A stretch of DNA of 64,000 bases from Ophioderma brevispina. Its lineage: Eukaryota > Echinodermata > Ophiuroidea > Amphilepidida > Ophiodermatidae. The position numbers were made by a program, and so were the translations under genes. The notes beneath the pieces are model-generated. The model was not told the origin of the DNA, did not search any database, and saw only the letters and a program-made list of their open reading frames with translations. This document shows positions 34,285 to 44,500 of this stretch, one piece after another (within the stretch, counting starts at the first letter, position 1; every line of letters starts with the position of its first letter). The DNA lies in assembly GCA_023653785.1 (NCBI GenBank), contig JAMKCH010035833.1, positions 62,001-126,000 on the forward strand, in the 5' to 3' direction.

Positions 34285-35110
34285 GCTAACCCCTGATTCC
34301 CGCCCCTACCCCATCCCCTTAAGCTGGACCCTACACACCCCTTCACCTTCCTCCACAAACCTCTAACCTACCCCCCCCTCATAATTCCTGTCCATCCCTT
34401 CACCCTTACACATGCTACCGCCTCTCCCCCTTCTTCCCCACAACCCCCCTCTTCCCCCCTCCCTAACCCCCCCCCCACGGTCCCCACCTCACACCCCCTA
34501 ACTCCCATACAACCTCCCATGCCGGCCCTATCTCCCCCTTACCTTCCCCTACTCTCTTCATTTTACAGCCCCTATGATACCCGCCCCTCTCCCTCGCCCA
34601 CCCCCTCCCCTCCACATTCGCTTTTCACGTCCAACCCCTCCCAATTCCCTCTTTTCTCACATAACTTCTTCTCTCCTTCCCCGATACGTTTATTCTTCCC
34701 CCAATAGAGCCCCGTATCCTCCCCCACCCTCTCCCGCCCCCACTCCCTCCCCAAACACCCTTCCCCAACAAACCCCCCACCCCCCCTCTTTCTCTCCAAC
34801 TTCCCCATCCTTCCCTCGACCTACCCCGCTCCACCACATTCCATCCGCTTCCACTTCCCCCCCTGCCCCATCGAACGGCTCCCCTTCTCATTTTATCTCT
34901 CACTCGGCTTACCTCCTCTGCCCTCACATATACCCTACTTCCAACGTTACCCTTTTCACCACGTTTCCCATACCTTCCCTGAGCCCTTCTCGCCCGCCCA
35001 CTTTCCCCTAACGCCTCCCCTCTCAACCTACTCTTGCTCTTTCCCCTACCACCCCCTTGTTTCCCTGTCCCTCCCCGCACTGACGCAAACCTTCCCTCTC
35101 GTCCCCGTCT
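34285..35110 (+). repeat. C/T-rich low-complexity block
   Basis: More than 800 bp where the plus strand is overwhelmingly C and T with very few G, and without a clear period. Open frames on both strands (for example 34574-35011 plus and 34625-35080 minus) are by-products of the composition: Pro/Ser-rich or Gly/Arg-rich. A polypurine/polypyrimidine tract of this length could form triplex DNA. It could also be a badly resolved assembly region. Confidence 0.8.
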
Positions 35111-37395
35111 TTTTATTTTAATTTACAAACCCCCCCCTTTTGATTCATCCCTCTGTCCCTCGACTGCCCTTTATCTACTCACGATTTGAATTCCATAACG
35201 ATTTTCCTAAAAAACGTTTTCCAAAAACGCCTAAATGGAGCCCAAGTGTATAGCGGCCTCATTTCATGAAATTTTCACACACTCTCAAAATGGCGTCGCT
35301 GGTTTAACGCGGTGGGGGTGGTGGTAGCTACGGGTACTGCGTGTTATTCCTGGTACTGTCTATTCAAAACCACCTTCTCTCCACCTAGTGGGCAACTACA
35401 GGGGTAGCCAATGGGGTAGGTTTTAAAGCAGAGTAGCCACATTAATGTTTTTACTCAAAACTGTGTACTTGGTAAGCCCTATCTGGCAGCTAACGCATCG
35501 CAATATAGACCAGTTGTGTACTGTGCAGTAGCTGGCCACGGCTTTTCAAACTGGTTGTGTAGCTGCCGATATAGGCTACCACGTGTGAGTTAAGAATCTG
35601 CGTTTGTGTCATTTAAGTATAGGCCACACACTAGGTGATCTATTTGAGCAGAACCTTGCAGAAACTTACATTCACTACCACATGGAAAGTTCATTATAAT
35701 AGCTGGTGGTGGCAATTGAGGAGTGCAGTTGGAAGATAGTTACATCATCAAATGAACCTCCAGTCATCGGTCCAGGATAAAGGGCAACAGTGTCTGAACA
35801 GGAGATATAATGGAAGTACAAAGGGGGGGGGGGGGGAACCACCCATTTTAATTCAAGCAGTACATTTCTCTAAGCAAACTTTACTGGGCCCCATAGAGAA
35901 AATACCAGAGACATTAACAAACCATTAAAGGTAGTTACAAAGCAAAGGCTGTTAATTGGCTCAAAGATCGCGTTTTCTAAAGAAGATTAAGATTGACAGG
36001 AGTTGACACAAGATTGTTTGGTGCAATAGGAATGTAAGGCATTTTAGAAGATGTTTCTGCAGAACTTCTGCAGAAAAATAGCCCGGGGATCGATATATAA
36101 GGAATATTGGGGGAAAATGCAACACTTGAAACTTAAATATAATGTACAGATTTTGACATGTGCTTGTAGATCAACAATAATGACGAGGCATGGACATTGC
36201 TAATGGTGATGTTAAAATGCTTGCTAAGGTGATAGCGTACTATGTTGCAAATTTGTGCACGAGAAAAACCCGAAGAAAAATTGGTTAGTGTTCGGCTATT
36301 CATTAAAGCACTGTGCTCTCTATATATAGTGCCATATAAATGCATTTTATTATCATTATTACAATCATATGTAAGTGGCTAGGGGGAAATTGGATTTTGT
36401 TATTCACTCATTACGATGTTGGTGAGAAATTTCATTTCACCCTAACGTATCTCTTAGTATTGCGGTTTATTCCGTTTTGGATAACAAAGGATATGAATAT
36501 TAATTTATGCAAATTAACTAGAATATCAAAGGATATGAATATTAATTAACTTAATTAGAAAAAAGACTTCATTATAACCTAGCGAATAATTCAATTTTCC
36601 CCCCTAAGATCCTTGTTAGCATTATTATTATTAATACACAAGTTTCAATTCTTCCTTTTATTTCTATGGCATTGACTGACAACTTCAAATGTCATAGGAT
36701 ATCATCGGTCTTTATTCTGTGAAGGGTTACCAAATTCGTAAGTGTGTCAGAAAAAGTGTGTCAGATGGGTCAGGTTAAGGAAACTCCTTTATGGGGGAGG
36801 CTCGGCACTCATGTATTATAACATACACAGAGTGTCTGTCAAAAATCCTATTTTTTTAGCACTCTATCTAAAAAAAAAATTATATATCACTGTCACTGAA
36901 AGACCCGCAAAATTATTTTGATCACACCAAAGCCCTTGCATTTGGGACAATTTTACTTAAAATATTAATTGGCAAGTTACTTTTTAGCCAAATTTTGCTT
37001 TTTAACAAAAAGAAAAAAGATAATTTTGATAAAAACTTTAATTTAGGAGAAACTTCTGAAAGACCCCCAATTTAACCATTTTTAATCAAAGATTCCTACT
37101 TTTTCACCCAAGGATCCACTATTTGTTTGGTGTGTGCTGTCACCAAAAGACCCACACACACTTGTACATCAAGTTACTATATTTTTATATTTTTTTTGGG
37201 GGGGCAAAGCTTTAAACCATTTGCTAAAATAAGAAAAGAGGAAACAAAATGTTATTTTATGAACATAGATAGAGGCCGCACAACTCTTTTCAGCCTTTCA
37301 TCTATTATGTCTCTAAGAAGAATTGAAAATAAAACTCTGACAATCAGGTCTACTCAGACCTTATTCACAGAACAATGATAAACAGACTTTCAAAT

Positions 37396-37774
37396 TTAAA
37401 GCCACTATCAGCAATTTCTTCAAAATGTAAACAAATCGCACCCCTATTTTTCATCAAAGTCCATTTTTTGCACTGTTGTATTGGAAATGGTTGTAGTAAA
37501 GACCTCTGTAAGTGGCCAATGCCATATTTGTCAATTGACAATTTTATGCATTTGTTTACTAATAAAGTCAAGATCCAACTTTTATTAGTAAACAAAAGAG
37601 TCACAAATGGCATCTTCAAGGGCACTTTAAAATGCTTTAGTGTCTGTTTTTCACAAAGAAGATCGAATAACATAAGGTGTTGATATGACCTAACACTAGC
37701 AATTTAGACACTAGCAATTTAGACACAAAATGGACATTTTGAGTTTGGAAAAAAATGACTGATAGTGGCTTTAT
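37396..37774. mobile_element. TIR element adjoining the Ig4 splice donor
   Basis: The left end TTTAAAGCCACTATCAG and right end CTGATAGTGGCTTTATAA are inverted copies, about 380 bp apart. Inside there is a further inverted pair around TTGTTTACTAATAAAG / TTTATTAGTAAACAA. The right end stops about 12 bp before the last base of exon Ig4. Confidence 0.8.
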
Positions 37775-37786
37775 AAGAATACTTAC

Positions 37787-38194
37787 TGACAACCTTGACA
37801 TCATAACTTATAGTTTGGTCTCCGTTGTCTAGCAACGTGTTAGCAGCATTGGAGGCAGTACACACCAGCGTTTCACCACAATGATCATCATAATTGGCAA
37901 TGAAGCCATCCCGTCCTGTTGTTACCATCTGGCTAAGTAAAGCACCGGCATCATTAATTTCATCCACATCGGTCCCATCTGGATCTGTTGTGCCTGTCTG
38001 TGTGTCTGATCCTCCTAAATCCCCACCCAAGTCGAGATCTATTGTTGGTTCTGGTGTGGCTTGCTTCACAAGGCAGTCGACTGTATAATCCTCACCATGT
38101 GTCAGAATGTATTCACCGTCGGCATCTAGTTGCACAACTGGATTATCCCTTACAATCAATTCCATGTAGTTGGAATCGTCATTTTTTACTTCAG
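37787..38194 (-). CDS. Ig4: Ig-like domain exon
   Basis: Complete 408-bp exon (136 codons), phase 1 to phase 1. The acceptor is CTCTTCTGAATGCAG and the donor A|GTAAGT. It begins AEVKNDDSNYMELIV and lacks the Pro-Pro linker of its neighbours. The B strand is GEDYTVDC with Cys at residue 41. The core Trp is replaced by Leu at residue 54 (PTIDLDLGG). The C-to-E loop is a Gly/Asp/Thr-rich stretch with about eight acidic residues. The F strand reads CGETLVC, followed by TASNAAN, and the G strand ISYDVKVV. The extra Cys is six residues before the F-strand Cys, as in Ig2. About 29 acidic to 5 basic residues. The next exon in the same strand and phase is Ig5, 15.6 kb downstream. Confidence 0.84.
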
Positions 38195-38332
38195 CTGCAT
38201 TCAGAAGAGCAAAAAAGTAGCCAACATTATTTGCCAGAAAATAGTAGCGTATGTTCAAACCAACATGGCTTACTGTTAAGATGCCTAATTTATGAAAATG
38301 ATAAATGCCATGACACTCGCATGCCTATAGAT

Positions 38333-38512
38333 TTGAGGTCCATCCATACTTCACTGCACTGCAATGCAGTACAGTGAAAATAGATGAAAACCATCTCTGA
38401 CTCAATGCAGCAGCAATGTAGTTCGAATTGCATTGCACTGCTGCTGAGTTGAGTCAGAGATGGTTTTCATCCATTTTCAGTGTACTGCATTGAAGTTTGA
38501 ATGGACCTTTAA
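38333..38512. mobile_element. Palindromic MITE rich in CACTGCA/TGCAGT
   Basis: Ends GAGGTCCATCCATACTTCAC and TTGAATGGACCTTTAA, inverted, with TTGA/TTAA edges. The interior folds on itself (GATGAAAACCATCTCTGACT and its inverse). A longer relative with the same ends and CACTGCA-rich interior is at 51654-51993. Confidence 0.8.
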
Positions 38513-38643
38513 TCTATTGCCTTCTATCAATCCAACTTAGGCTGCACACAAAATGTGGGTACTTCCCTGGGGGTACTTCTCAGGTACTACATGAGATATA
38601 TCTTGATTTTGATACCTTCTTGTGGTATATTTTGCCAACTTAG

Positions 38644-38990
38644 TTAAAGGAGCATTTCGTGATCCACAGCCTCGTCCCCCGACTTACCTCAAACAAGTTG
38701 AGATTTTTATATCATCTGAACTGTTGGCCTCAGTCATAGTAATTTGTGCCAAATCTTAAGGCCAGTTCGCATCTACTCTAGAAGAAAACTTCAAATTTGT
38801 ATTTTCTGTCCGTAAACGGACAGAAAATACAACACAATGGCCTATGGGGCAGGGTGATATGAACATTTGCGCCAAACATCGAAACGCACCGTCGGAATCA
38901 ACTGAAATTTTGGAAATAACATTTTCTTGATGATATCTTGTGAACCATAAACAAAAAAGATGGTGCTAGGATCACGAAATGCACCTTTAA
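38644..38990. mobile_element. TTAA MITE, 'GCATTTCGTGATCC' family
   Basis: Begins TTAAAGGAGCATTTCGTGAT and ends ATCACGAAATGCACCTTTAA, inverted, with TTAA at both edges. A second copy is at 54586-54924. The interior carries the palindrome TATTTTCTGTCCGTAAACGG. Confidence 0.85.
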
Positions 38991-39647
38991 TTAAATAAAA
39001 TATAAAATGCAACTTTGGTTAAACGTCGGGAGAAAAGTGACCTTAGAAACTATCATTTTTCCAATATTTCATAATGATAAATTTGATAAAACTTAGGTCA
39101 CAGAGTGAGTGATCGATTTCTAGCTAATTGTTTCTTAGCCAAAAAGCTGAGGATGAGGTCTCTCTTGAAAACATTAAAATGAAAAAATATAGGCGGCACC
39201 TAAATTTGATGCAGACAGGGACGTGAATCAATTTTTTTCATGGGGCCTTAAGGGCCCTTAAAATTACTTATTAGTTTTTAGTAGCAGTGGCCTCTGAAAA
39301 GCGAGGAGGGAGGTCATTTTTTATTTTCATTTTTTTAATAATGACACTAAAATGTGGCTGTTTTCACTGAAAATTGATATTACCAATTTCCAGCAGCATC
39401 CAAAAGAATAGTGAGGCCTTTTTTTTTATTTTAAGTTTATGAGGAATTAGACCCATATAGGTCTCTAAAATCAAATGAAAGTGACTGTAGTTGATTAATA
39501 ACACACTTAGGCCTATCATCAATAAAAACTTCAGAATTGAAAACATATTAATTTAAGAAAATTTTAAAAAAAAGTTTGACCTTATCCCCAAAAGGTGAGG
39601 AGCGGGGGCTACGAGAATCTGGTAATTTTCATTGAAAGGGTTTTTCT

Positions 39648-39962
39648 ATAGTCAGGGACAGAATAAGACAACCAATTGCGCATCTGACGTAATTTGATGG
39701 TGGAGAACAAATGTCAGTTTTGAAGAATTAGCTATGAACACTTAAAGCTTATTAAAATAGAAAGTTTTATGTGAATTATTGTGTCCGTGAGTCGAAAACC
39801 TGACTCAAATAGGACATGTTTTGACATTTGAAATCATATTTTGTTCGAATATGTCCCGCCCATACTACACATTCAAACCAATCACAGTCTGTGCAAAGCT
39901 GATCGACAAATCTTGACATATGTACGCGCAATTGGTCGGCTAATTCAGTCCTTGACTATAGT
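39648..39962. mobile_element. TIR element, 'TATAGTCAGGGACAGAATAAG' family
   Basis: Left end TATAGTCAGGGACAGAATAAG; right end CAGTCCTTGACTATAG. A second, interrupted copy lies at 53034-53875 and shares CGTGAGTCGAAAACC, CCCCGCCCAT/TCCCGCCCAT and GCGCAATTGG. Confidence 0.75.
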
Positions 39963-40371
39963 TCTAGTTGTTGCATGTTGGTCAGTATTTTGGGTTGCCA
40001 GCCTGTTTACAATTCTTAAGAATGTGTGAAAATATGCAAAATTACGCATTTCACCCTTTTCCCAACATTATACAGGGTCCATATTTAAAATCTGGTCACA
40101 TAAATTTTGTCAAAAATAGAGCTGCCAAAATGAATAAATTATATTTTTACTAAATTTAGTGAATTTTAAGAAATTTTCACATGAATTTTAAGATTTATTG
40201 AATCCCCTCCCCTTTTGCAGAGGTTTCTGTATTATGATCACTGCCTCCACCACCATTCACTAGGCAGTTGGTTGGTCATAAATTCTAGAAGTTGTATAAA
40301 CCATTGCCAAGTGTATACACAATTATAAGGTATATATCAGTGCCATTAAACTCCAATTTTGCTTAAATTGG

Positions 40372-40588
40372 TTCAATGTCCACGGCCTGATCGCTAATTT
40401 TCAGCTATTGCTGCCTGCTGGCTATTTTTATACCATGAATAAATAAATAATAGCCTCGCCGTCTGGGACCCGATATTTTACTGGAGGTCACAATGGTCAA
40501 AATTTTGCCCCATTTTGGTTGACCAATATTATCTTTACACAGTATGCAACTGGGATTTATGTAAATGAATTGGGCCATCTCCCTTTAA
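40372..40588. mobile_element. TTAA MITE, GGTCCATGG family, shortened
   Basis: Diverged copy beginning TTCAATGTCCACGGCCTGAT and ending CCCTTTAA; it retains CCCCATTTTGGTTGACCAAT. Confidence 0.65.
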
Positions 40589-40589
40589 A

Positions 40590-40893
40590 GCAGGGTTTCC
40601 CAACCTTTATTACCCGCGACCCTCCTTTTGAATGATTGTCACGGGCAACCCCCCTACAATTTCCAACACCCCCATGCTTGTCACTCGGTATTGCGCAAAA
40701 ATCTACAATCCGATGTTCCTCACATATAGGATGGTTTATATTGGTCAATTTGACTAGGAGCACCTTTACTTACTATATCCCTGGGTTACATCTTTTCTAT
40801 TTGTTTAAAAAATGAAAATTGAGCTTGTCTAAAAGTTAGCTTTGTAACCCCTTTCTCATTTGTCCGCGACCCCCAGGTTGGGAAGCGCTGCTT
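40590..40893. mobile_element. hAT-like MITE
   Basis: Begins GCAGGGTTTCCCAACCT and ends AGGTTGGGAAGCGCTGC, inverted. Sub-terminal CCGCGACCC / CGCGACCCCC also matches in form to hAT MITEs of other animals. It abuts the TTAA MITE on its left. Confidence 0.7.
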
Positions 40894-41132
40894 GAAGGTC
40901 ATTTACACAGGAATAGTGAACAGACCTTTACAAATTTCTACCATGTAATTCTCCAATTTCTACCAGGCTATTAAAGTTTGTCTTAGAAACCTGTACCTAC
41001 AAGGATAAGAGGAATTGTAGATCATGCATTTAGGTGTCAAATTCCACTCATGTCTTCTGTGCTTGTGGTTTCTGGGACTTACAAAATCACAAAAAGCTAT
41101 CTGTGCAAGTTTCTATGACAAATCTGGCCTTA

Positions 41133-41410
41133 GGCTTGTATTCTGAAAGGGAGACTAACATTAGTTCTGGGTTTAAACCAGGGTTAGTCCTACAAGAGTG
41201 GACATTTTTGTTTTAAAGTACTCTGAAAGTTAAATGTAACAGGTGAGAAAATTCCTCATGGATGGGCCATTCTGGCCCATCCATGAGGAATTTTCTCACC
41301 TGTTACAGCACATTTTAGAGCATGTTGGAAGGAAAAAAGGTCCACTCTTGTAGGACTAACCCTGGTTTAAACCCAGGACTAAAGTTAGTCTCCCTTTCAG
41401 AATACCAGCC
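41133..41410. mobile_element. Foldback MITE near the Ig3 splice donor
   Basis: Left end GGCTTGTATTCTGAAAGGGA and right end TCCCTTTCAGAATACCAGCC are inverted. The centre is a near-perfect palindrome, ATGGATGGGCCA / TGGCCCATCCAT. Flanked by CTTAG on both sides as a possible short target duplication. Same family as the core of 679-1060. It ends 44 bp from the Ig3 exon. Confidence 0.85.
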
Positions 41411-41453
41411 TTAGAGTCTAGTTTAGTTATTTTAAATAAGAAACAAAACTTGC

Positions 41454-41858
41454 CATAAACATCAAGTATCACATAGTTATCCACAGCTCCATCACTGTGT
41501 TCATTGTCAGCTGTAACACGGATTCTCCTGTCATTGTAGACATCATATTGAACATTGTTCAGAGGATAATCATCAGAGCTGGAAGCCTCATTACAAGAAA
41601 TATCATTGGATGGAGCAGTGTAAGTGTCCAGAGTTTCGTCCAAAACATCTGCAGAAGTGCGACGTTCCCAAACAAAGTCAGCAGGAGGGTCCTCCTCATT
41701 TGTTGTAGCTTCGAAGTTGTAGTCTCTGCCATGGAGGACAATCAGAGTATCTTCGTCTACTACTTCGTCAGAAGTAAGATCTGTTGTTGCTGCTGTTGAT
41801 AATGCAGCTTCGTCACTGCCTGTTTCTAAAAGTGATATGCTAACACTCTCAGGAGGTA
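41454..41858 (-). CDS. Ig3: Ig-like domain exon without canonical cysteines
   Basis: Complete 405-bp exon (135 codons), phase 1 to phase 1. The acceptor is AGAATATAAGAATATTCCTTC-like pyrimidine-poor sequence ending TTCCAG; the donor is the non-standard G|GCAAGT, which keeps phase 1. It begins VPPESVSISLL. The fold is recognised by GRDYNFEA, Trp at residue 64 (ADFVWE), and RRIRVTADNEHSDG followed by NYVILDVY. Both canonical cysteines are replaced: Ala at residue 51 on the B strand and Val on the F strand. The only Cys is in the acidic loop (NDISC). The domain therefore cannot form the B-F disulfide, although the Trp and strand pattern are kept. Ig domains without this disulfide exist in other proteins, so this does not by itself indicate decay. 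The frame is fully open. Confidence 0.8.
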
Positions 41859-42527
41859 CTGGAAGGAATATAAGAATAAGTGAGACGGTGAGCATTAAAA
41901 TTGTATAAGGCTAACAAAAAAGTTTTAAATGAAAATAATAACAAATGCAAATTGCATTTTCTTTTTTGTTTTTTAAATGCCCAGGCACTATTTGCTCATT
42001 TGGGTTATATGTGACCTGCTTCCACGAAACCTGGCTAAAGTCGGAAAATTTTCATTTTGAGATATGTGCAGATTTGAAATGCTGAGAAAAAACCTTTAAA
42101 ATGATGTATAACATGTAAAAATTGCACTTCCTTTTGTCCGTCAAAAATCAATATATGCCTTGAAATTCTTTTGTTTTCTATTGATTTTACACAAGTTTAT
42201 TGATCACTTTCTCCTAAAGTACTCTGCCGACTTTGTCCTGGTTTTGTGGGACCAGGTCACATATGATGTAATTAACCAATTGGAGACATGTTAAGAAAAG
42301 CTTCAAAGTGCATATGGAAGGATTGTTGTGATTGGTTACTCAGATTCTCAATTTTTGGCACCTACAGATCGCCTACCATCTCAATTGACCATTACACATT
42401 CCTCAGCATTGTATAGCAACCTATTGGCATCACTGGGGGAAAATATCAAACAATTGGCCCCAAATCACTAATTTTCGCCAAAATTTGGTGTTTTTTTAGC
42501 CCCAAATTGCTCAATTTTGCCAAAAAT

Positions 42528-42528
<1 letters not shown>

Positions 42529-42581
<53 letters not shown>
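42529..42581 (+). repeat. Poly(A) run, 53 bases
   Basis: Uninterrupted A tract on the plus strand. Poly-Phe frames on the minus strand are artefacts of it. Confidence 0.95.
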
Positions 42582-42582
<1 letters not shown>

Positions 42583-42690
42583 AAACTGAGGGGTAAGAAA
42601 GAAAGTTGGGGGGAATTCCCCCTCCGATTTTTGAAATTGAACAATTTCGCATTTCCCATATTCATTGTAAAGTAATCTGATGATGTCACA

Positions 42691-42969
42691 CCAGAGGGTG
42701 TTTTGAACCAATCCCATAATGCATAGCAATGTGCCTAAGCTGTACTGTACTACTTAGGGATAAAAAGTGTTCAAGTTGTTAAAGAACCACAAGACATTTC
42801 ATGATCATGCAAGAAATTTACTAGGTACTAACGGTTTGTGGGCTAAAATGAGCATAAAAGTCAGGGTTTTATGTGTTAAGAATAGGATTTTTGTGGGATC
42901 ACATGACCGCCATTGAGGTGAAATTTCCCCAAATTGGTGCATTATGGGATTGACTCAATACACTCTCTG
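42691..42969. mobile_element. hAT-like MITE, CAGAGGGT family
   Basis: Begins CCAGAGGGTGTTTTGAACCA and ends CAATACACTCTCTG. Bracketed by a perfect 8-bp direct repeat, ATGTCACA (42683-42690 and 42970-42977). It is the uninterrupted reference for the nested copy at 22988-23628. Confidence 0.88.
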
Positions 42970-43850
42970 ATGTCACACCAATGCAAGTACCCAGGAGTAT
43001 CACAGGTTTGACAGCTGCTGAAAGTTTGAACCCATTAAAGACCGACTCGGAGATTTCCAGAAGATGGCTCCCTCAGTTTTCTGACAAATCGTGTTTTTTG
43101 CATGAACATAATGCTTGTCCACATACTAACCACTGTGGGAAATTGCTAATCTTAAATCAATGTCCTAAATATAGAAAATCACAACATTGTAATAAATTCC
43201 GGATCTGGAATTCCAGATTCTTTGTTATAACACAGTATCCTATGGTACTGATATACTACACATAAATGTTTACTACATCAAGATGAACTAGAATTTTGCG
43301 GTTCTCGGCTTTCGCGCTCACTATATTCAAAGAATATAAGCTGTGGGCCGCTCCATAAAAACTTTAACATTTTAGTGACACATACACACATACATACACA
43401 CGCACAATGGATTGTAGTCTGTGAAAGTGGTCCTGCCAGCTATGCTGGCGGCCACAAAAATCTGTTTCATTTCAAACTTTGGAATTCAACATTTTAGATG
43501 ACTATTTCTAGTTCCAGTTCACTATTTTTAAATAATACACACAAAAAATTCATATTTTGAAATCTCTGAGTCAGCCTTTAATATGCATACATGCTTGCTT
43601 AATTGGCATGATATCGACAGGTCTCTTTTACATTAAATTTTGAGAATGCCATTGGTCAACAAGAAACACCCCAATATTTTGAAATTGTAGAACTATAGGT
43701 GTATGTCATAAAAGGACAACAGCAACCCAGGTGGGTCCCATGGGTAGCTCAAGATTGACTAAATAGGTCTAAAGATCATATTTCCCATCATGCAGTCACA
43801 TCAAAACAATTTCAAACCAACATTATGTGTACTTATTTTACATTTCTGCA

Positions 43851-44192
43851 AGATATGGGGGGGGGGTCACATTTTTACGTTTTGATTTTTTTTTTCGGAC
43901 AAACCCTTCATCTATTTTCATTTTTCTGCAGATTATGAAAGCAGGTGTACTTTTATATAATTTTCTTGCTATGGGTATTATGAAAATATCTGTAACTCAA
44001 TATATAGGCATTTTTTTCCAAAAATGTGTTAAAATCATGATTTTGGTGGAAAATCCCCATATCTTGAATAGGTATTTCCACGATACCCACAGCAAGAAAA
44101 TTTAGTAAGAGTCCACCTGCTTTAATAATCTGCAAAGAAACTGAAAATAGAATGTAGGGCTTGTCAGGAAAAAAAATCAAAATGCAAAAATA
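43851..44192. mobile_element. Palindromic repeat element
   Basis: Two halves in inverse orientation: TTCATTTTTCTGCAGATTATGAAAGCAGGTG on the left corresponds to CCACCTGCTTTAATAATCTGCA on the right, with TTTTCTTGCTATGGGTAT / ATACCCACAGCAAGAAAA further in. The long AT-rich arms are imperfect. Confidence 0.7.
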
Positions 44193-44429
44193 TGAAAAAT
44201 CCTGTATTTTGTGATTTTTGTGTATCCAAGAATTGAAACCTCTGGGAATGTAAGGCAAAAACAACTACTATTGGTTTTGTTTTATTATGATCATCTGTTG
44301 ATAAGAATACTTTTTAGACCTGAAATTTTTAACTACTTGGTTCTCCAGGTAGACAAGGATGTATATTTATTAATCTTTCCCTGGAGATGGCCAGCGTGCG
44401 ATAGGGTTGAAAAAAAAAATCCCATGTGC

Positions 44430-44500
44430 GCTTGGCTGGATTGAAACCGGCAACCTTCGTATTACATGCACGACGCTCTTACCAACTAAGCTATCAAGGC
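44430..44500 (-). pseudogene. tRNA-like relic (tRNA-Thr-like) or SINE head
   Basis: On the minus strand: A-box TAGCTTAGTTGG, an anticodon arm TCGTG-CATGTAA-TACGA that would present TGT, and B-box GGTTTCAATCC. The 5' acceptor strand GCCTTGA has no partner at the 3' side, which continues CAGCCAAGCGCAC. So it is tRNA-derived but unlikely to be a functional tRNA. Confidence 0.6.

Larger units (their letters stand above)
22163..37786. other. 15.6-kb intron between Ig4 and Ig5
   Basis: The largest gap between Ig exons. It contains two SINEs, a nested hAT-like/TTAA element pair, a broken Ig exon at 27.4 kb, the GGT-rich and C/T-rich low-complexity blocks, a decayed LINE, palindromic elements at 26.38 and 29.10 kb, and a MITE reaching 12 bp from the Ig4 donor. 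Stretches with nothing I can name: about 23.65-25.0, 26.8-27.4, 28.5-29.1, 29.6-30.3 and 35.2-36.7 kb. Confidence 0.6.
38195..41453. other. Intron between Ig3 and Ig4: mostly MITEs
   Basis: About 3.3 kb, containing five MITE-like elements that are listed separately. Between them is AT-rich sequence (about 39.0-39.6 and 40.0-40.35 kb) in which I see nothing specific. Confidence 0.6.

Noticed and set aside
34519..35080. Open frames of 145 and 151 codons
   Set aside because: Composition artefact of the C/T-rich block; Pro/Ser-rich and Gly/Arg-rich without structure.
42468..42729. Poly-Phe open frames
   Set aside because: Reverse strand of a 53-base A run.
44430..44500. Functional tRNA-Thr gene
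   Set aside because: A- and B-boxes and an anticodon arm are present, but the acceptor stem does not pair.
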